NCBI GenBank assembly: GCA_044235645.1
Contig: JBIIHQ010000012.1
Span: 1 to 64,000, forward strand
Length of the DNA stretch: 64,000 bases
Origin: OMIW01 sp044235645
GTDB lineage: Bacteria; Bdellovibrionota_C; UBA2361; OMIW01
Direction: 5' to 3'
Shown here: in pieces, positions 9,740-18,671 of the stretch
Layout: each line of letters begins with the position of its first letter
Numbering within the stretch: the stretch's first letter is position 1
Position numbers and translations under genes: made by a program
The notes under the pieces: generated by a model
The model's database searches: none
Told to the model about the DNA's origin: nothing
Seen by the model: the letters and a program-made list of their open reading frames with translations, nothing else

Positions 9740-10735
9740 GTGAGATTCGTCGTGTTTCGTTTTTCGGTGACCACACTTTCAAAGCAGATCCGCCTGCATC
9801 AGGGAACACGATTGAGTACCCCGCTCCGCGGGCTCTGCCTCGTTCTCCTGCTCTCGCTGATGTTCTCATCAGTCGCATCGGCTGAATCGGAAGACGCAGA
9901 TGGATTTGTCGCCGGTCAGTGGGAAGAACTTGTGTCGGTTCCCCTTTCGACTCCGCGGTACCTCCCGTCTTTCGACAATTTTGATCTCCAGGAGGGCACC
10001 TATACCTACGTCATAAGTTGGCAAGGTATTCCCGCGGCAGAGGCTTCAGTATCAGTATCAGCTCAGGGGCCAGCTGGGGTTGGCTCCCAGATTTTGGTCG
10101 TCAATACTGCAGAAACGTTCCGACCGATCGATCTTCTCTACAAGCTTCGATTCCGGGCGGAGACTCTGATGAATCGAGCGACCTTCGTTCCTGACATCTA
10201 CAGCGTTCAGCAAAAGGAAAATTCTCGAGTAAAAGATCTGCGGGTAAATTTCTCGGAGGACGGGCAGATAAGCGCGGTTCGGGTTCAACACGACAAGAGG
10301 GAGATGAAACGGGTACGATTCGTATCGCAGAACGACACCCTCGATCCCGTTTCCGCTGCCTTCCTCGCGCGCAGCCAGCCATGGAGAATTGGAGAATCCC
10401 GTAGCTTTGATGTATTTAATGGTAAGAGCCGTTATGTGATCCACTTGACGGCTAAGGAACGCACCTCAATAGAGGCGGGAGGAAGGATCCGGCCTGCCAT
10501 CATGATCGTTCCCAAGGTCGAAAACCTCGTCAATCCTAACCAGTCAAAGAAACTCCGCGAGGCCCGTATCTATCTGTCGGATGACCGAGCACGGGAGATA
10601 CTACTGATCGAGAGTGAAGTTTTCATCGGTACAGTAAGAACACGTCTCAAGAGCTTTTCTCCGTTAGTACGACCCGAACTGCGTGAGGTTCAGGTAATCG
10701 CGCAGACCAAGGAACTTGACAAGTCAGCACTCTAG
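9740..10735 (+). CDS. Secreted DUF3108-family protein
   Basis: 331 residues from a GTG. A signal peptide is visible (LCLVLLLSLMFSSVASA, cleavage expected near residue 48), so the mature protein is exported to the periplasm or outer membrane. The beta-rich body with YVISWQGIPAAEASVSV, RVKDLRVNFSEDG and a C-terminal ARIYLSDDRAREILLIESEVFIGTVRTRL matches DUF3108 proteins, which are common in proteobacteria and have no settled function. The first 25 residues are not typical of a signal peptide and translation may start later. Confidence 0.75.
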   Translation: MRFVVFRFSVTTLSKQIRLHQGTRLSTPLRGLCLVLLLSLMFSSVASAESEDADGFVAGQWEELVSVPLSTPRYLPSFDNFDLQEGTYTYVISWQGIPAAEASVSVSAQGPAGVGSQILVVNTAETFRPIDLLYKLRFRAETLMNRATFVPDIYSVQQKENSRVKDLRVNFSEDGQISAVRVQHDKREMKRVRFVSQNDTLDPVSAAFLARSQPWRIGESRSFDVFNGKSRYVIHLTAKERTSIEAGGRIRPAIMIVPKVENLVNPNQSKKLREARIYLSDDRAREILLIESEVFIGTVRTRLKSFSPLVRPELREVQVIAQTKELDKSAL

Positions 10736-11002
10736 TCCTCAAATAGCGAAAAACGTCTCGTCCGATGACCGCACCTGTGATGGTGGGGATGTTTTTGGAC
10801 CCACACCCGCTCGTTACATTTCGACTCCATATCGCGGGGTACGGCCCCACCCAGTCGCTTGCGCTCTTTTCTGGCACGTGATGACCTCGTCGCATCTGCC
10901 TCATCCTGGGTCTGTTCGTGATGGGTGCATTCAATTCGAAGCCTTGCGTGGTTAACAGGAGAGGCAGAACGAGGGGCAGAATTCAACGAAAGGGATTTAC
11001 CG

Positions 11003-12016
11003 ATGAACATGAACGGAGGTCGAATACTCATTACCGGCGGTGCGGGCTACATCGGTAGCCATACGGCGCTCCAATTCAAAGAGCTGGGATGGGAGGTTGC
11101 GATTGTTGATAACTTCTCCCGAGGAAATCGCGATATCGTCGCCCGTCTCGCGCTCCCGGTTTTTGAGGAAGACATCGGAGACTCCGCAGCAATGGCGCGC
11201 TGCGTGCGCAGATTCAGACCTGATGCAGTGATGCACTTTTCCGCCTTTGCTTATGTGGGCGAATCCGTAACCGAACCCCGCCAGTATTATCAGAACAATG
11301 TCGAGAGCACGGTAAGCCTTCTTAATACGATGCTTGATAACGACGTCGGTGCATTCATATTTTCATCCACCTGTGCGACTTACGGAGTGCCCGCATCAAT
11401 GCCAATCACCGAAGAAACCCCGCAGCATCCGATTAATCCCTACGGTCGCTCTAAGATGTTCATTGAGCGGATCCTTGAGGATTACGGTGCCGCATACGGA
11501 CTCCGCTCGATCATCTTTCGGTACTTCAACGCGGCGGGGGCTCACTCCTCTGGGCTCATCGGCGAGCGACATGCGCCAGAGACACACCTCATTCCCGTGG
11601 CGATCAATGCTGCGGTGGAAAAAAGAGAGATGGCGATTTTTGGGGATGATTATCCGACACCCGATGGTACCTGCCTGCGAGACTACATCCACGTCGCCGA
11701 TATCGCTGATGCCCACGCACGAGGGGCCTCAGCACTTCTCTCCGGAGGTAACAGTGATGTCTTCAACATCGGCAACGGTTCGGGCTATTCAGTTCGTGAG
11801 GTCATTCGAGAGGTCGAAGTAGTGACTGGGCTCACCGTGCCCTTCCAAACGCATCCCCGTCGGGCCGGAGATCCTCCCGCCCTTGTCGCATCATCGCAAA
11901 AACTTCGCGAACGACTCGGGTGGGAGCCCCGCTATCCGTCGCTTCGAGGGATGGTCGAGTCGGCATGGGAATGGTATCAGAAGGATAGGGAAAACCAGAG
12001 CCGTGGTTTCATTTAA
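11003..12016 (+). CDS. galE: UDP-glucose 4-epimerase
   Basis: 337 residues. NAD-binding GGAGYIGSH near residue 11, catalytic Ser with SSTCATYG, YGRSKMFIE giving the Tyr-x3-Lys pair, and FRYFNAAGA plus LRDYIHVADIADAH typical of GalE. It interconverts UDP-glucose and UDP-galactose for envelope glycan synthesis. The ATG at 11003 has GAAAGGGA 8 bases upstream; the frame extends to 10925 but without a ribosome site. It is followed directly by a strong hairpin terminator. Confidence 0.95.
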   Translation: MNMNGGRILITGGAGYIGSHTALQFKELGWEVAIVDNFSRGNRDIVARLALPVFEEDIGDSAAMARCVRRFRPDAVMHFSAFAYVGESVTEPRQYYQNNVESTVSLLNTMLDNDVGAFIFSSTCATYGVPASMPITEETPQHPINPYGRSKMFIERILEDYGAAYGLRSIIFRYFNAAGAHSSGLIGERHAPETHLIPVAINAAVEKREMAIFGDDYPTPDGTCLRDYIHVADIADAHARGASALLSGGNSDVFNIGNGSGYSVREVIREVEVVTGLTVPFQTHPRRAGDPPALVASSQKLRERLGWEPRYPSLRGMVESAWEWYQKDRENQSRGFI

Positions 12017-12020
12017 GTAG

Positions 12021-12051
12021 CCCCCAAAAAATCGATAATGTTTTTTGGGGG
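12021..12051. terminator. Bidirectional rho-independent terminator after galE
   Basis: Perfect 11-bp inverted repeat: CCCCCAAAAAA, 9-base loop, TTTTTTGGGGG. The A and T runs lie inside the stem, so it could serve galE and, more weakly, the convergent YbhN-like gene. Confidence 0.85.
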
Positions 12052-12101
12052 TCTCTGTGACGAACTCGGAGCAGCGAGCAGGTAATCGAAGACGATGGAA
12101 C

Positions 12102-13088
12102 TTATGAGGGGCCTGTGACAGCCTGGCTCCGCTCAGCCTCGTCAACGCGGGAAAGCGCGCCTGATATCACCCCGATCACTCCTCCTATCAAGGCACTCGT
12201 CGTCACTGCAAGAAGCCAAAGTGCTCCAAAGGCGACCGCTTGCTCGGTCGAGCAGATTGCTGGCACAAAAAAGAACCGGTAGGCGTTCTCCCGAACACCG
12301 AGGCCTTGCCATGAGATGGGCAGGCTGCTGACTATATTGACGAAGGGAACTATCGTCATCAGGGTGGTCATCGATACCTCGATTCCGAGCCCGTATGCCA
12401 TACAGAGGTGAAGCGCGATCTGAGTGAGATGAAACAGAAGGGAGATACCGGTGATAGAAGCTATCGTCCGAGGATGAGTGGGAAAAGCGCGCGCTATCTC
12501 GGCCGCCTTCGAATGGAAGCGACTCTGCTGGGGCAAAATGACCGCGACAACACGGGGAACGAGAAACCACCCGAGGATGATTGACCCGCCAAGCCCGCAC
12601 AGCATAAGGGACAGATAGGAGGGGAGTGTTCCGTGCGAAAAGAGCCCTACTGAAACCGTCCCGACCCCCGCCAACACAGCAAGACCGTGCAATCGATCAG
12701 CGACAACAGAGGCAACCCCTACGGCGCGCTTCGATCGCGCAGTACCGATCAGCACACCACGCAGGACATCCCCTCCCACAGTGCCCACTCCGGCAAGATT
12801 AACGAACATCGCCGCAAAGTAAATCCTAAATGCCTCGACGAATGTTGCCTCGATATGACAGCTTCGGGCGAGCATCCACCACTTTATCGAGCTTAGCAGC
12901 TGACCGATGAAATAGCCTCCACAGAGAACCAGGACCGTCCATAGAGGAATTCCCGAGATCACCTGCGCGAGTTTGGCGAAGTCAACTGAGCGAGCCACGT
13001 ACCCAATCAGGAGCAAACTGAGGATAATTTTAAGGTGTCGGCGCGAGAACATGGAGTGAAGGCTAAATGATGAAGCAGAGGGGAGCAA
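12102..13088 (-). CDS. YbhN-like flippase-domain membrane protein (lysylphosphatidylglycerol synthase TM region family)
   Basis: About 328 residues with 7-8 hydrophobic segments and the family landmarks SIKWWMLAR, FNLAG-like FVNLAGVGTVGGDVLRG, VASVVADRLHGL and LPISWQGLGVRENAYRF. Members share the membrane region of MprF but lack the aminoacyl-transferase domain; some are implicated in lipid or polyprenyl-glycan movement. The likely start is the Met at residue 13 (MFSRRHLK, position 13052), since the preceding residues are poorly conserved in character. In E. coli ybhN sits with clsB and ybhP; here homologues of those are 12 kb away. Confidence 0.8.
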   Translation of the reverse strand: MLPSASSFSLHSMFSRRHLKIILSLLLIGYVARSVDFAKLAQVISGIPLWTVLVLCGGYFIGQLLSSIKWWMLARSCHIEATFVEAFRIYFAAMFVNLAGVGTVGGDVLRGVLIGTARSKRAVGVASVVADRLHGLAVLAGVGTVSVGLFSHGTLPSYLSLMLCGLGGSIILGWFLVPRVVAVILPQQSRFHSKAAEIARAFPTHPRTIASITGISLLFHLTQIALHLCMAYGLGIEVSMTTLMTIVPFVNIVSSLPISWQGLGVRENAYRFFFVPAICSTEQAVAFGALWLLAVTTSALIGGVIGVISGALSRVDEAERSQAVTGPS

Positions 13089-13303
13089 GCGGGGGGCAAC
13101 GGACTACTTTTGATGCTTCTTATCTCTTGTCGTCGATTGAGCGTATCTTTTCCTAATAGTTTGTGGTATCTCCATCCATGAAAAAAAGGAAAGATAGGGA
13201 AGAAAACGGAAAAAGACCAGAGAAGAAAAAGACGATAGAATCTGTCAACGAATGCCCCCGAAAACGATGCGGTCACACGGGCAAGATACTTGAGCGAGTT
13301 ATC

Positions 13304-14800
13304 ATGATACAGCATCCGGTTCTGATTCAAGGTGGTATGGGGGTGGGGGTTTCCAACTGGAAGCTTGCCAATAAGGTCTCGCGCTGTGGCCAGCTCGGGG
13401 TCGTATCAGGTACCTGTATCGACTCAGTGATTGTACGGCGATTACAGGAGGGAGACCCTCACGGAGATGTCCGACGCGCAATGGAGCATTTTCCCCGTCA
13501 GGACGTTGCTCAAGAGGTACTGAGAAAATATTTTGTACCAGAGGGTATCGCGGAGGGACGTCCCTACAAAATGTTGCCGATGTTCGGTCCAAAGGATGAT
13601 GTAGATCGTCAGCTAATTGCAGTGCTCGCGGGCTTTGTCGAGGTCTTCCTTGCGAAGGAGGGGCATAACGGAGTTGTCGGGATTAACCTGTTAACAAAAA
13701 TTCAGCTCCCGAATCTTCCTACCCTCTACGGAGCGATGCTTGCGGGGGTCGATTATGTTTTAATGGGGGCGGGCATTCCTCGAGAGATTCCTGGCGTTCT
13801 CGAAGCGTTCGCTGCTCACCGTTCCGCCTCGCTCGTGATCGATGAAGACGGGCCTCGACCTGAGGAGCCGATCGTCTGTTCGTTCGATCCAGCAGCGACG
13901 TTTCCCGGCGCGAAGGGGACCGTCACCCGTCCGCACTTTCTGCCAATAATCTCGACTCATACTCTCGGCCAAATGCTTCTCAAGCGAGCTCCTGATGGAA
14001 TTTCCGGGTTCGTCGTTGAGGGGCCCGTCGCTGGTGGACATAACGCTCCTCCTCGCGATGGAAAGATTAATGAACAGGGCGAACCGGAATATGGTCCCCG
14101 CGATCACGCTGATTTCGCAAAGATTGCGGCATTGGGTCTGCCGTTCTGGATCGCCGGAGGGCAGGGATCTCCCGCCGATCTTCCCACTGCTCGTCGTCTT
14201 GGGGCTCACGGTATCCAGGTCGGTACTCTCTTTGCATTTTCAGCAGAGTCAGGGGTCGAGCCCGCCCTCAAAGAGAAGGTCCTTCAATCGGTTGTCGACG
14301 GTTCGGTGCGAATTAAGACCGATGGGCTTGCGTCTCCTACCGGTTTTCCTTTTAAGGTGGCTGAGCTCTTCGGCACGATGTCTGAAGCCTCAGTCTATGA
14401 GTCGCGAGAGCGGGTCTGTGACCTCGGGTATCTTCGGGTTCCTGCTCGTCTGACCGACGGTAAGGACAAGGGCAAGATCGTCATGCGGTGTTCTGCTGAA
14501 CCAGTAAAGGAATATCTCAAAAAAGAGGGTAACGAGGCCGAGACGGTTGGCCGAAAGTGTCTCTGCAACGCCCTTTTTTCGGTCATCGGGCACGGACAAC
14601 GAAGGCGCGATGGCGTTTCAGAGCTACCCCTAATGACGAGTGGCGATCAGCTGATGACAATGGCTCCTTTTCTCGACCGCTACGGTCTCTCATACACGGC
14701 ACTTGATGTGATCGAGTATCTGACTCTCGAGATGGAGACAGACAAGCTGGCAAGAGGAGCTGGTCGGGAGGAAGGAGAGGAGCTCTCCGCGGGAATCTAG
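13304..14800 (+). CDS. Nitronate monooxygenase family FMN enzyme
   Basis: 498 residues from the ATG at 13304 (MIQHPVLIQGGMGVGVS). Features typical of the 2-nitropropane dioxygenase/nitronate monooxygenase TIM barrel are QGGMGVGVSN at the start, VEGPVAGGHNAPPR in the middle (the GGH FMN/catalytic loop), WIAGGQGSPADL and GAHGIQVGTLFAF. The family oxidises alkyl nitronates, but members of this longer subgroup have unknown substrates. An upstream in-frame start at 13178 would add a Lys/Arg-rich stretch of about 42 residues with no ribosome site, so I prefer 13304. It ends before a strong terminator. Confidence 0.85.
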   Translation: MIQHPVLIQGGMGVGVSNWKLANKVSRCGQLGVVSGTCIDSVIVRRLQEGDPHGDVRRAMEHFPRQDVAQEVLRKYFVPEGIAEGRPYKMLPMFGPKDDVDRQLIAVLAGFVEVFLAKEGHNGVVGINLLTKIQLPNLPTLYGAMLAGVDYVLMGAGIPREIPGVLEAFAAHRSASLVIDEDGPRPEEPIVCSFDPAATFPGAKGTVTRPHFLPIISTHTLGQMLLKRAPDGISGFVVEGPVAGGHNAPPRDGKINEQGEPEYGPRDHADFAKIAALGLPFWIAGGQGSPADLPTARRLGAHGIQVGTLFAFSAESGVEPALKEKVLQSVVDGSVRIKTDGLASPTGFPFKVAELFGTMSEASVYESRERVCDLGYLRVPARLTDGKDKGKIVMRCSAEPVKEYLKKEGNEAETVGRKCLCNALFSVIGHGQRRRDGVSELPLMTSGDQLMTMAPFLDRYGLSYTALDVIEYLTLEMETDKLARGAGREEGEELSAGI

Positions 14801-15135
14801 AGGGTTTTCCCCGAGAGGTGGTTGCGGGAGCACCTCGTTGCTAAAAAAGTATCTCTAAAACGTAACGGCGGGACCAATCGCTTTTTGCCATTGGCCCCGC
14901 CGTTATTTTATCTAACTAAATTAATGGTAGCACGTACTGGATACGAGGAAACGACTGCGACCTACGAACCCTCGTCGCGAACTTCTTGCTTTCGCGCCTT
15001 CCCACCTTATCTGAATCGGGTAATGATCACCGGCCGAGTAACCCCTCGGCTACGGAATCACGAGGGGCAAGGATGAGGAACGGCAAAGAGGATATCGTTT
15101 TGTCCCTCTTGGAAGGGGTGTAAACCGTTACCACA
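14801..15135. other. Convergent intergenic region between the nitronate monooxygenase and rpmG
   Basis: Holds the hairpin terminator at 14863-14904. The remaining 230 bases show several short GC-rich inverted repeats (for example ACCCCTCGG/CCGAGGGG-like pieces near 15040-15070) but no tRNA and no convincing small gene. Confidence 0.5.
14863..14904. terminator. Rho-independent terminator
   Basis: Stem TAACGGCGGG-A-CCAAT pairs with ATTGG-C-CCCGCCGTTA around an 11-base loop, followed on the plus strand by TTTTATCT. It ends the nitronate monooxygenase transcript and could also act on rpmG from the other side. Confidence 0.85.
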
Positions 15136-15357
15136 CTAGGCAGCTGGGGTCTCTACCTCTCTTCGAACATATCGCTTCTTTAGGCGAGAGAGCTTCTTTT
15201 CCCCAAAGGTGACGTGCTTGCGAGCAACGGGATCGTACTTCTTCAGAGAGATTTTTCCCTCTTTACGGCCCTTTTTCTTATTCCGGCGGAACGAGTAGAA
15301 ATAGCCCGAACCTTCCTCGGATATCATAAAGACCGTTTCTTTATTTGCCTTTGCCAT
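15136..15357 (-). CDS. rpmG: 50S ribosomal protein L33, C-terminally extended
   Basis: 73 residues. The core SGYFYSFRRNKK...KISLKKYDPVARKHVTFGEKKLS matches L33 (bacterial L33 is about 50-55 residues). No Cys is present, so it is the zinc-independent form. The tail RLKKRYVRREVETPAA extends beyond the usual end. It sits alone rather than with secE or rpmB. The hpf terminator upstream implies its own promoter in the 400-base gap. Confidence 0.93.
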   Translation of the reverse strand: MAKANKETVFMISEEGSGYFYSFRRNKKKGRKEGKISLKKYDPVARKHVTFGEKKLSRLKKRYVRREVETPAA

Positions 15358-15568
15358 AAGTAATGCCTCAAAACGCGACTGAAAACTAGTGTGCTGAACA
15401 GTGGACCGGCAGAAGAACCCAGATGATGCACTGATTTTTAAGAAATGACAAGCGCTGTTGGAAAATCAGCGGTGTAATCGGGTAGTTCGCACCCCGAAAA
15501 GGTACGAATCGAGTATGGAATAGACGACCCTTGCGATCCTGCAGACCTCCCTTAGGTATCCTGTAAAC

Positions 15569-15597
15569 ATGTCCGATAATTAATCGTTATCGGACAT
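15569..15597. repeat. Perfect palindrome with 11-bp arms
   Basis: ATGTCCGATAA, 7-base centre TTAATCG, TTATCGGACAT. There is no T-run after either arm, so it is not an obvious terminator. It could be an operator or a recombinase site; the inner ATAA...TTAT resembles Xer/dif layout, but the centre is 7 rather than 6 bases. Confidence 0.7.
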
Positions 15598-15635
15598 CGG
15601 GTCTTCGTTGGCGCCCAGTGGGGGTGTAACGCTAT

Positions 15636-15656
15636 GTAACACATACTATGTATTAC
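15636..15656. repeat. Imperfect 21-bp palindrome
   Basis: GTAACACATA-C-TATGTATTAC, 10-bp arms with one mismatch. A further GTAAC lies 10 bases to the left, giving a repeated half-site look typical of repressor operators. No regulator is adjacent. Confidence 0.55.
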
Positions 15657-15664
15657 CTTCTGGA

Positions 15665-15707
15665 CAAAAAAAATTCGGTTCGACAACGATAGTTGCCTCA
15701 CCGAATT
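15665..15707 (-). terminator. Rho-independent terminator of hpf
   Basis: On the minus strand AATTCGGT pairs with ACCGAATT, with an inner CAAC/GTTG stem, and is followed by eight T residues (plus-strand A run at 15666-15673). It lies 60 bases after the hpf stop. Confidence 0.85.
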
Positions 15708-15768
15708 CCGATTTCTAACGGCCAAAGGAACGCTCGCTGTTCACCTCAAGCGAACTCTGCCCCGGCAG

Positions 15769-16131
15769 TTACTCTGACAGGGTCACCGACTGAGAGAACT
15801 CCTTCGGACTCTCAACTCCTCGTCGTCGCGCTATCGCATGCACCTTGTGGCTTGCAATTCGGACTTTCGCTTTTTCAACGACAAGATCGACCGCTTGATA
15901 TAGGTCCGAGGCCCGTGCCGCGATGCGAATAGGTTTACCATTAGCGAGGTAGGCAAAAATCGCACACTCCTTGTCATTTCCCCCCCGCGGACCATTAATA
16001 TCACGTCCCGTGATAATCAAACGCCGAACTATTGAGTCAAAACGGGGCGAAAGCTCACCCATCTGCTTTGCAAAGTAGTCTCGCACGGAATCTGATGCTA
16101 GGTTTTTGTCCAGCTTTATTTCGCAACGCAT
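15769..16131 (-). CDS. hpf: Ribosome hibernation promoting factor, short form
   Basis: 120 residues from the ATG at 16131, which has AGGAGG 8 bases upstream; an ATG 6 bases earlier abuts the Shine-Dalgarno and is less likely. The RaiA/HPF fold shows in CEIKLDKNLASDSVRDYFAKQ, the basic and acidic alternation, and PIRIAARASDLYQAVDLVVEKAK. It lacks the long C-terminal dimerisation domain, so it is the short type that needs a partner such as RMF for 100S formation. It is the last gene of a leftward run after two glycosyltransferase genes, with a 230-base gap before it. Confidence 0.88.
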   Translation of the reverse strand: MRCEIKLDKNLASDSVRDYFAKQMGELSPRFDSIVRRLIITGRDINGPRGGNDKECAIFAYLANGKPIRIAARASDLYQAVDLVVEKAKVRIASHKVHAIARRRGVESPKEFSQSVTLSE

Positions 16132-16369
16132 AGGCATCTCCTCCTTGGTGATAATTCTGGTCCCAGCCCCCAGAGCCCGCTCACGCTGGATGCATCTGGT
16201 GCACCTTGACCAGTGGGTAATCCCATCTATCTACTATCTTGAATTTTCGCCGAAGACTCTTGACTGCACAACTCCCCCCTGGCGTAAACGCCCCCGGGAA
16301 ATCGACGCCCAGAATGGAGAGGCCCAGCTCAAGGTTTTATGGGGTCGGGCTGGCGACCACGGCCCATTT

Positions 16370-16978
16370 CTAAACTTTCCTATAGCCTGGCTCGTTAGCT
16401 ATAATGACCCTCATGCGTGAGTGTAGGTTGTCGAGTTGAGGCTCGAGCGCTTTGCTAATAGTGTCACCGGTCAACTTCCACGATTGCGTAAGCTGCTGCA
16501 TGCATATTCGCTCAAGAGTTTCACCCATTTCGGTTATCTCGGGGTCAATCCCAAATCTGAGCCGCTGATCTTCTGGCATAAGTTCAAGCATTGTCCGATA
16601 CCAGCTGACGAACGCCTGTAAATTATCAACAGCTGCCCGCAACAGCTGGTTTGCTGACTGGCTATCCCCATCAATAAAAGCTTTGCGGGTCGCTCGAAAC
16701 ATAAGGTAACAGTTGTCGATAACTTCAGGCGCAGCCGAAACCTTTTCTTTGAGATACTGAGCGGGTGTGCCGGTGGTCACCTCAAGGGTAGTGCCGCCAA
16801 GATAACGCGGAGAAATTTCCCAATCCTCGTCGGAAACAGCACGACCATCAATCCGCAAAGCTGTGATCATGTGACCGGGAACGATATGGTCCTTGATCAC
16901 CTCGATGAGGTCGATAAGCCGGGGAAGATGCTCCCCCGAGATAGTGCTCTGCTCACCGTCAATCCGAACTGATACCAT
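16370..16978 (-). CDS. Conserved-looking hypothetical protein
   Basis: 202 residues, not recognised. Residues 1-70 look like a small alpha/beta domain (SVRIDGEQ...ALRIDGRAVSDEDW...LEVTTGT). Residues 75-200 are helical with ATRKAFIDGDSQSANQLLRAAVDNLQAFVSWYRTMLEL, suggesting a helical bundle. No signal peptide or membrane segment is seen. It begins 4 bases after the GT9 stop with AAGGGA upstream, so it is translated with the two glycosyltransferases. A role in the same glycosylation process is inference. Confidence 0.7.
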   Translation of the reverse strand: MVSVRIDGEQSTISGEHLPRLIDLIEVIKDHIVPGHMITALRIDGRAVSDEDWEISPRYLGGTTLEVTTGTPAQYLKEKVSAAPEVIDNCYLMFRATRKAFIDGDSQSANQLLRAAVDNLQAFVSWYRTMLELMPEDQRLRFGIDPEITEMGETLERICMQQLTQSWKLTGDTISKALEPQLDNLHSRMRVIIANEPGYRKV

Positions 16979-16982
16979 CGTC

Positions 16983-18668
16983 TTATCCCTTTAACTCTTC
17001 GTGAATATACCGCCCCAAAAGCCCGCTGCGCCTCCTGAGGTCCTCGTACACCCCCCTCATCTGAACCGATAGATCCTTGACGTCATAACCTTGAAGATTT
17101 TCCTTCGCAAAAACAAACATTCTCACGAGTAAACCGAGGTACGCATATTGGTACCCCAGCTGCTCAATCTCTCGATCCGTCCTGTCCATCGAATCTGCGA
17201 TCTCCCTCAGCCTTTCGGGCGAGACTTGTACATCGCCTTCTGCTTCGAGGAGTTGATCAAGGAGGTCGATTCCCCTTCTCCCGAGATCTTCAATCTCCGA
17301 GAGACCGGCAACCGGATCACCATTCTCCCCAGCCCGTTTCTGAAGCATGCTGCCCGCCTTGACGGTACATCCAGCAACAAACCCTCCGAGATCATCAAGC
17401 CAGAGACGACGATATGCCTCTCGATAAGGAGATGCAGGATCTCGGTCAAAAGGATCAAGTGGTTCCAACTTCCAAATCCCGTGCTCATCAAATCCCGTAC
17501 CGAAGACCCGATAGGCCGACGGGTTGCTCAACTCTCGGGGAATTTCCGCCAGCGGACCGCGTAAACGGAGCTGCGCCAACTTCGCGATCAGGTCGGGAGA
17601 AATGAGGTCGTGACACTCGATCGTACTACACGGCTTACCGGGGTGACACGGACCACACCCTATCGTCGCTTGAACTACAACACTCCCCTCCCCGTACGGC
17701 CCCGTTTCATATCCAAGGGCTGACGCGACGAACATCGCAACCACAGGCGTTCCCACCGCTACGGCGATGTGCATCGGACCAGTGTCCCCCGTTATCAAGA
17801 TATCGCTTGCTTGAAGAACCCCTGCGAGCTCAGGAATAGATGTCTTTCCCGCTACCACTCCAACCTCGATTCTCCCGTCCCCGAAGCATCCGTCTAGTGC
17901 TGACACAATCGGATCGATGATCGAAAGCTCACTCTTGGTCCCTGTCAGAATAACCCGGGCGCCGGTATCTGCCACCAGTTTTTTTATCAATGAGACAAAA
18001 TGCTCCGTTCGCCACTGCCTTTTTGCCTGACTTGCTCCCGCCTGAATCGCAATGAGTGGTCCCTTACTCGTGAACCCACACCCTTCAATTAGTTCGCGTG
18101 CTCTGCGTTTGGCCTCCTCAGACACCGTGAGCATGAGATTAAGGGGGTGATTGATGACATCAGCACTGAGCCGAAATACATCAACGAGATTCAAGGAGGT
18201 GAAATGTCTATTTTGATGGAAGACCGAGCTTGCGAACAGACGGGCCCAGTCAGACTCAATTCGTCGACATCCCTCCTCATCGGCAGTCCACCCCCCCATC
18301 CGGGGAGTACCCACCAACGATAGTATCAAAGCCGTATACGACGATGACGCCATGTTTAGCGAAAAGTCGAAATTTCTGGCCCTCAGATCCTCGATAAAAC
18401 CGTGAAAATAGCGATACGCCTCGAGCACTCCCTCGCCGTCTCGATGGAGGCACTTCACCACATAGGTCAGATCCAGTGAGATTACCTCATCGATATCCGG
18501 TATCCATTGACAGACCTCGGCAAACTGTTTTTCAACGACGACTGAGATCCTACAACGGGGGTTCTCTCGCTTTATTCCTGAAATGGTCGGTGTCGCTTGA
18601 AGCATATCACCCAGTCTCGTGATATTCACGAGGAGTACATTATGTTTTTCGGGATAGCGACGCTTCAT
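16983..18668 (-). CDS. Glycosyltransferase family 9 (heptosyltransferase-like) with a long C-terminal extension
   Basis: 561 residues. Residues 1-370 match GT9: VLLVNITRLGDMLQATP at the N terminus, IQAGASQAKRQW in the middle and the nucleotide-sugar motif DILITGDTGPMHIAVAVGTP, then a CGPCHPGKPC Cys cluster. GT9 enzymes usually move ADP-heptose onto LPS core and are about 350 residues. The extra 190 residues (helical, e.g. DREIEQLGYQYAYLGLLVRMFVF) are unusual. Coupled to the CgeB-like gene 3 bases upstream, which suggests a joint protein or flagellin glycosylation role rather than LPS core; that is inference. Confidence 0.85.
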   Translation of the reverse strand: MKRRYPEKHNVLLVNITRLGDMLQATPTISGIKRENPRCRISVVVEKQFAEVCQWIPDIDEVISLDLTYVVKCLHRDGEGVLEAYRYFHGFIEDLRARNFDFSLNMASSSYTALILSLVGTPRMGGWTADEEGCRRIESDWARLFASSVFHQNRHFTSLNLVDVFRLSADVINHPLNLMLTVSEEAKRRARELIEGCGFTSKGPLIAIQAGASQAKRQWRTEHFVSLIKKLVADTGARVILTGTKSELSIIDPIVSALDGCFGDGRIEVGVVAGKTSIPELAGVLQASDILITGDTGPMHIAVAVGTPVVAMFVASALGYETGPYGEGSVVVQATIGCGPCHPGKPCSTIECHDLISPDLIAKLAQLRLRGPLAEIPRELSNPSAYRVFGTGFDEHGIWKLEPLDPFDRDPASPYREAYRRLWLDDLGGFVAGCTVKAGSMLQKRAGENGDPVAGLSEIEDLGRRGIDLLDQLLEAEGDVQVSPERLREIADSMDRTDREIEQLGYQYAYLGLLVRMFVFAKENLQGYDVKDLSVQMRGVYEDLRRRSGLLGRYIHEELKG

Positions 18669-18671
18669 CTG

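Larger units (their letters stand above)
15358..15768. other. Intergenic region between rpmG and hpf
   Basis: No coding frame is credible. It carries, from right to left on the minus strand, the hpf terminator (15665-15707), an imperfect 21-bp palindrome (15636-15656) and a perfect 11-bp-arm palindrome (15569-15597). The rpmG promoter must lie here; I cannot place it confidently. Confidence 0.6.
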
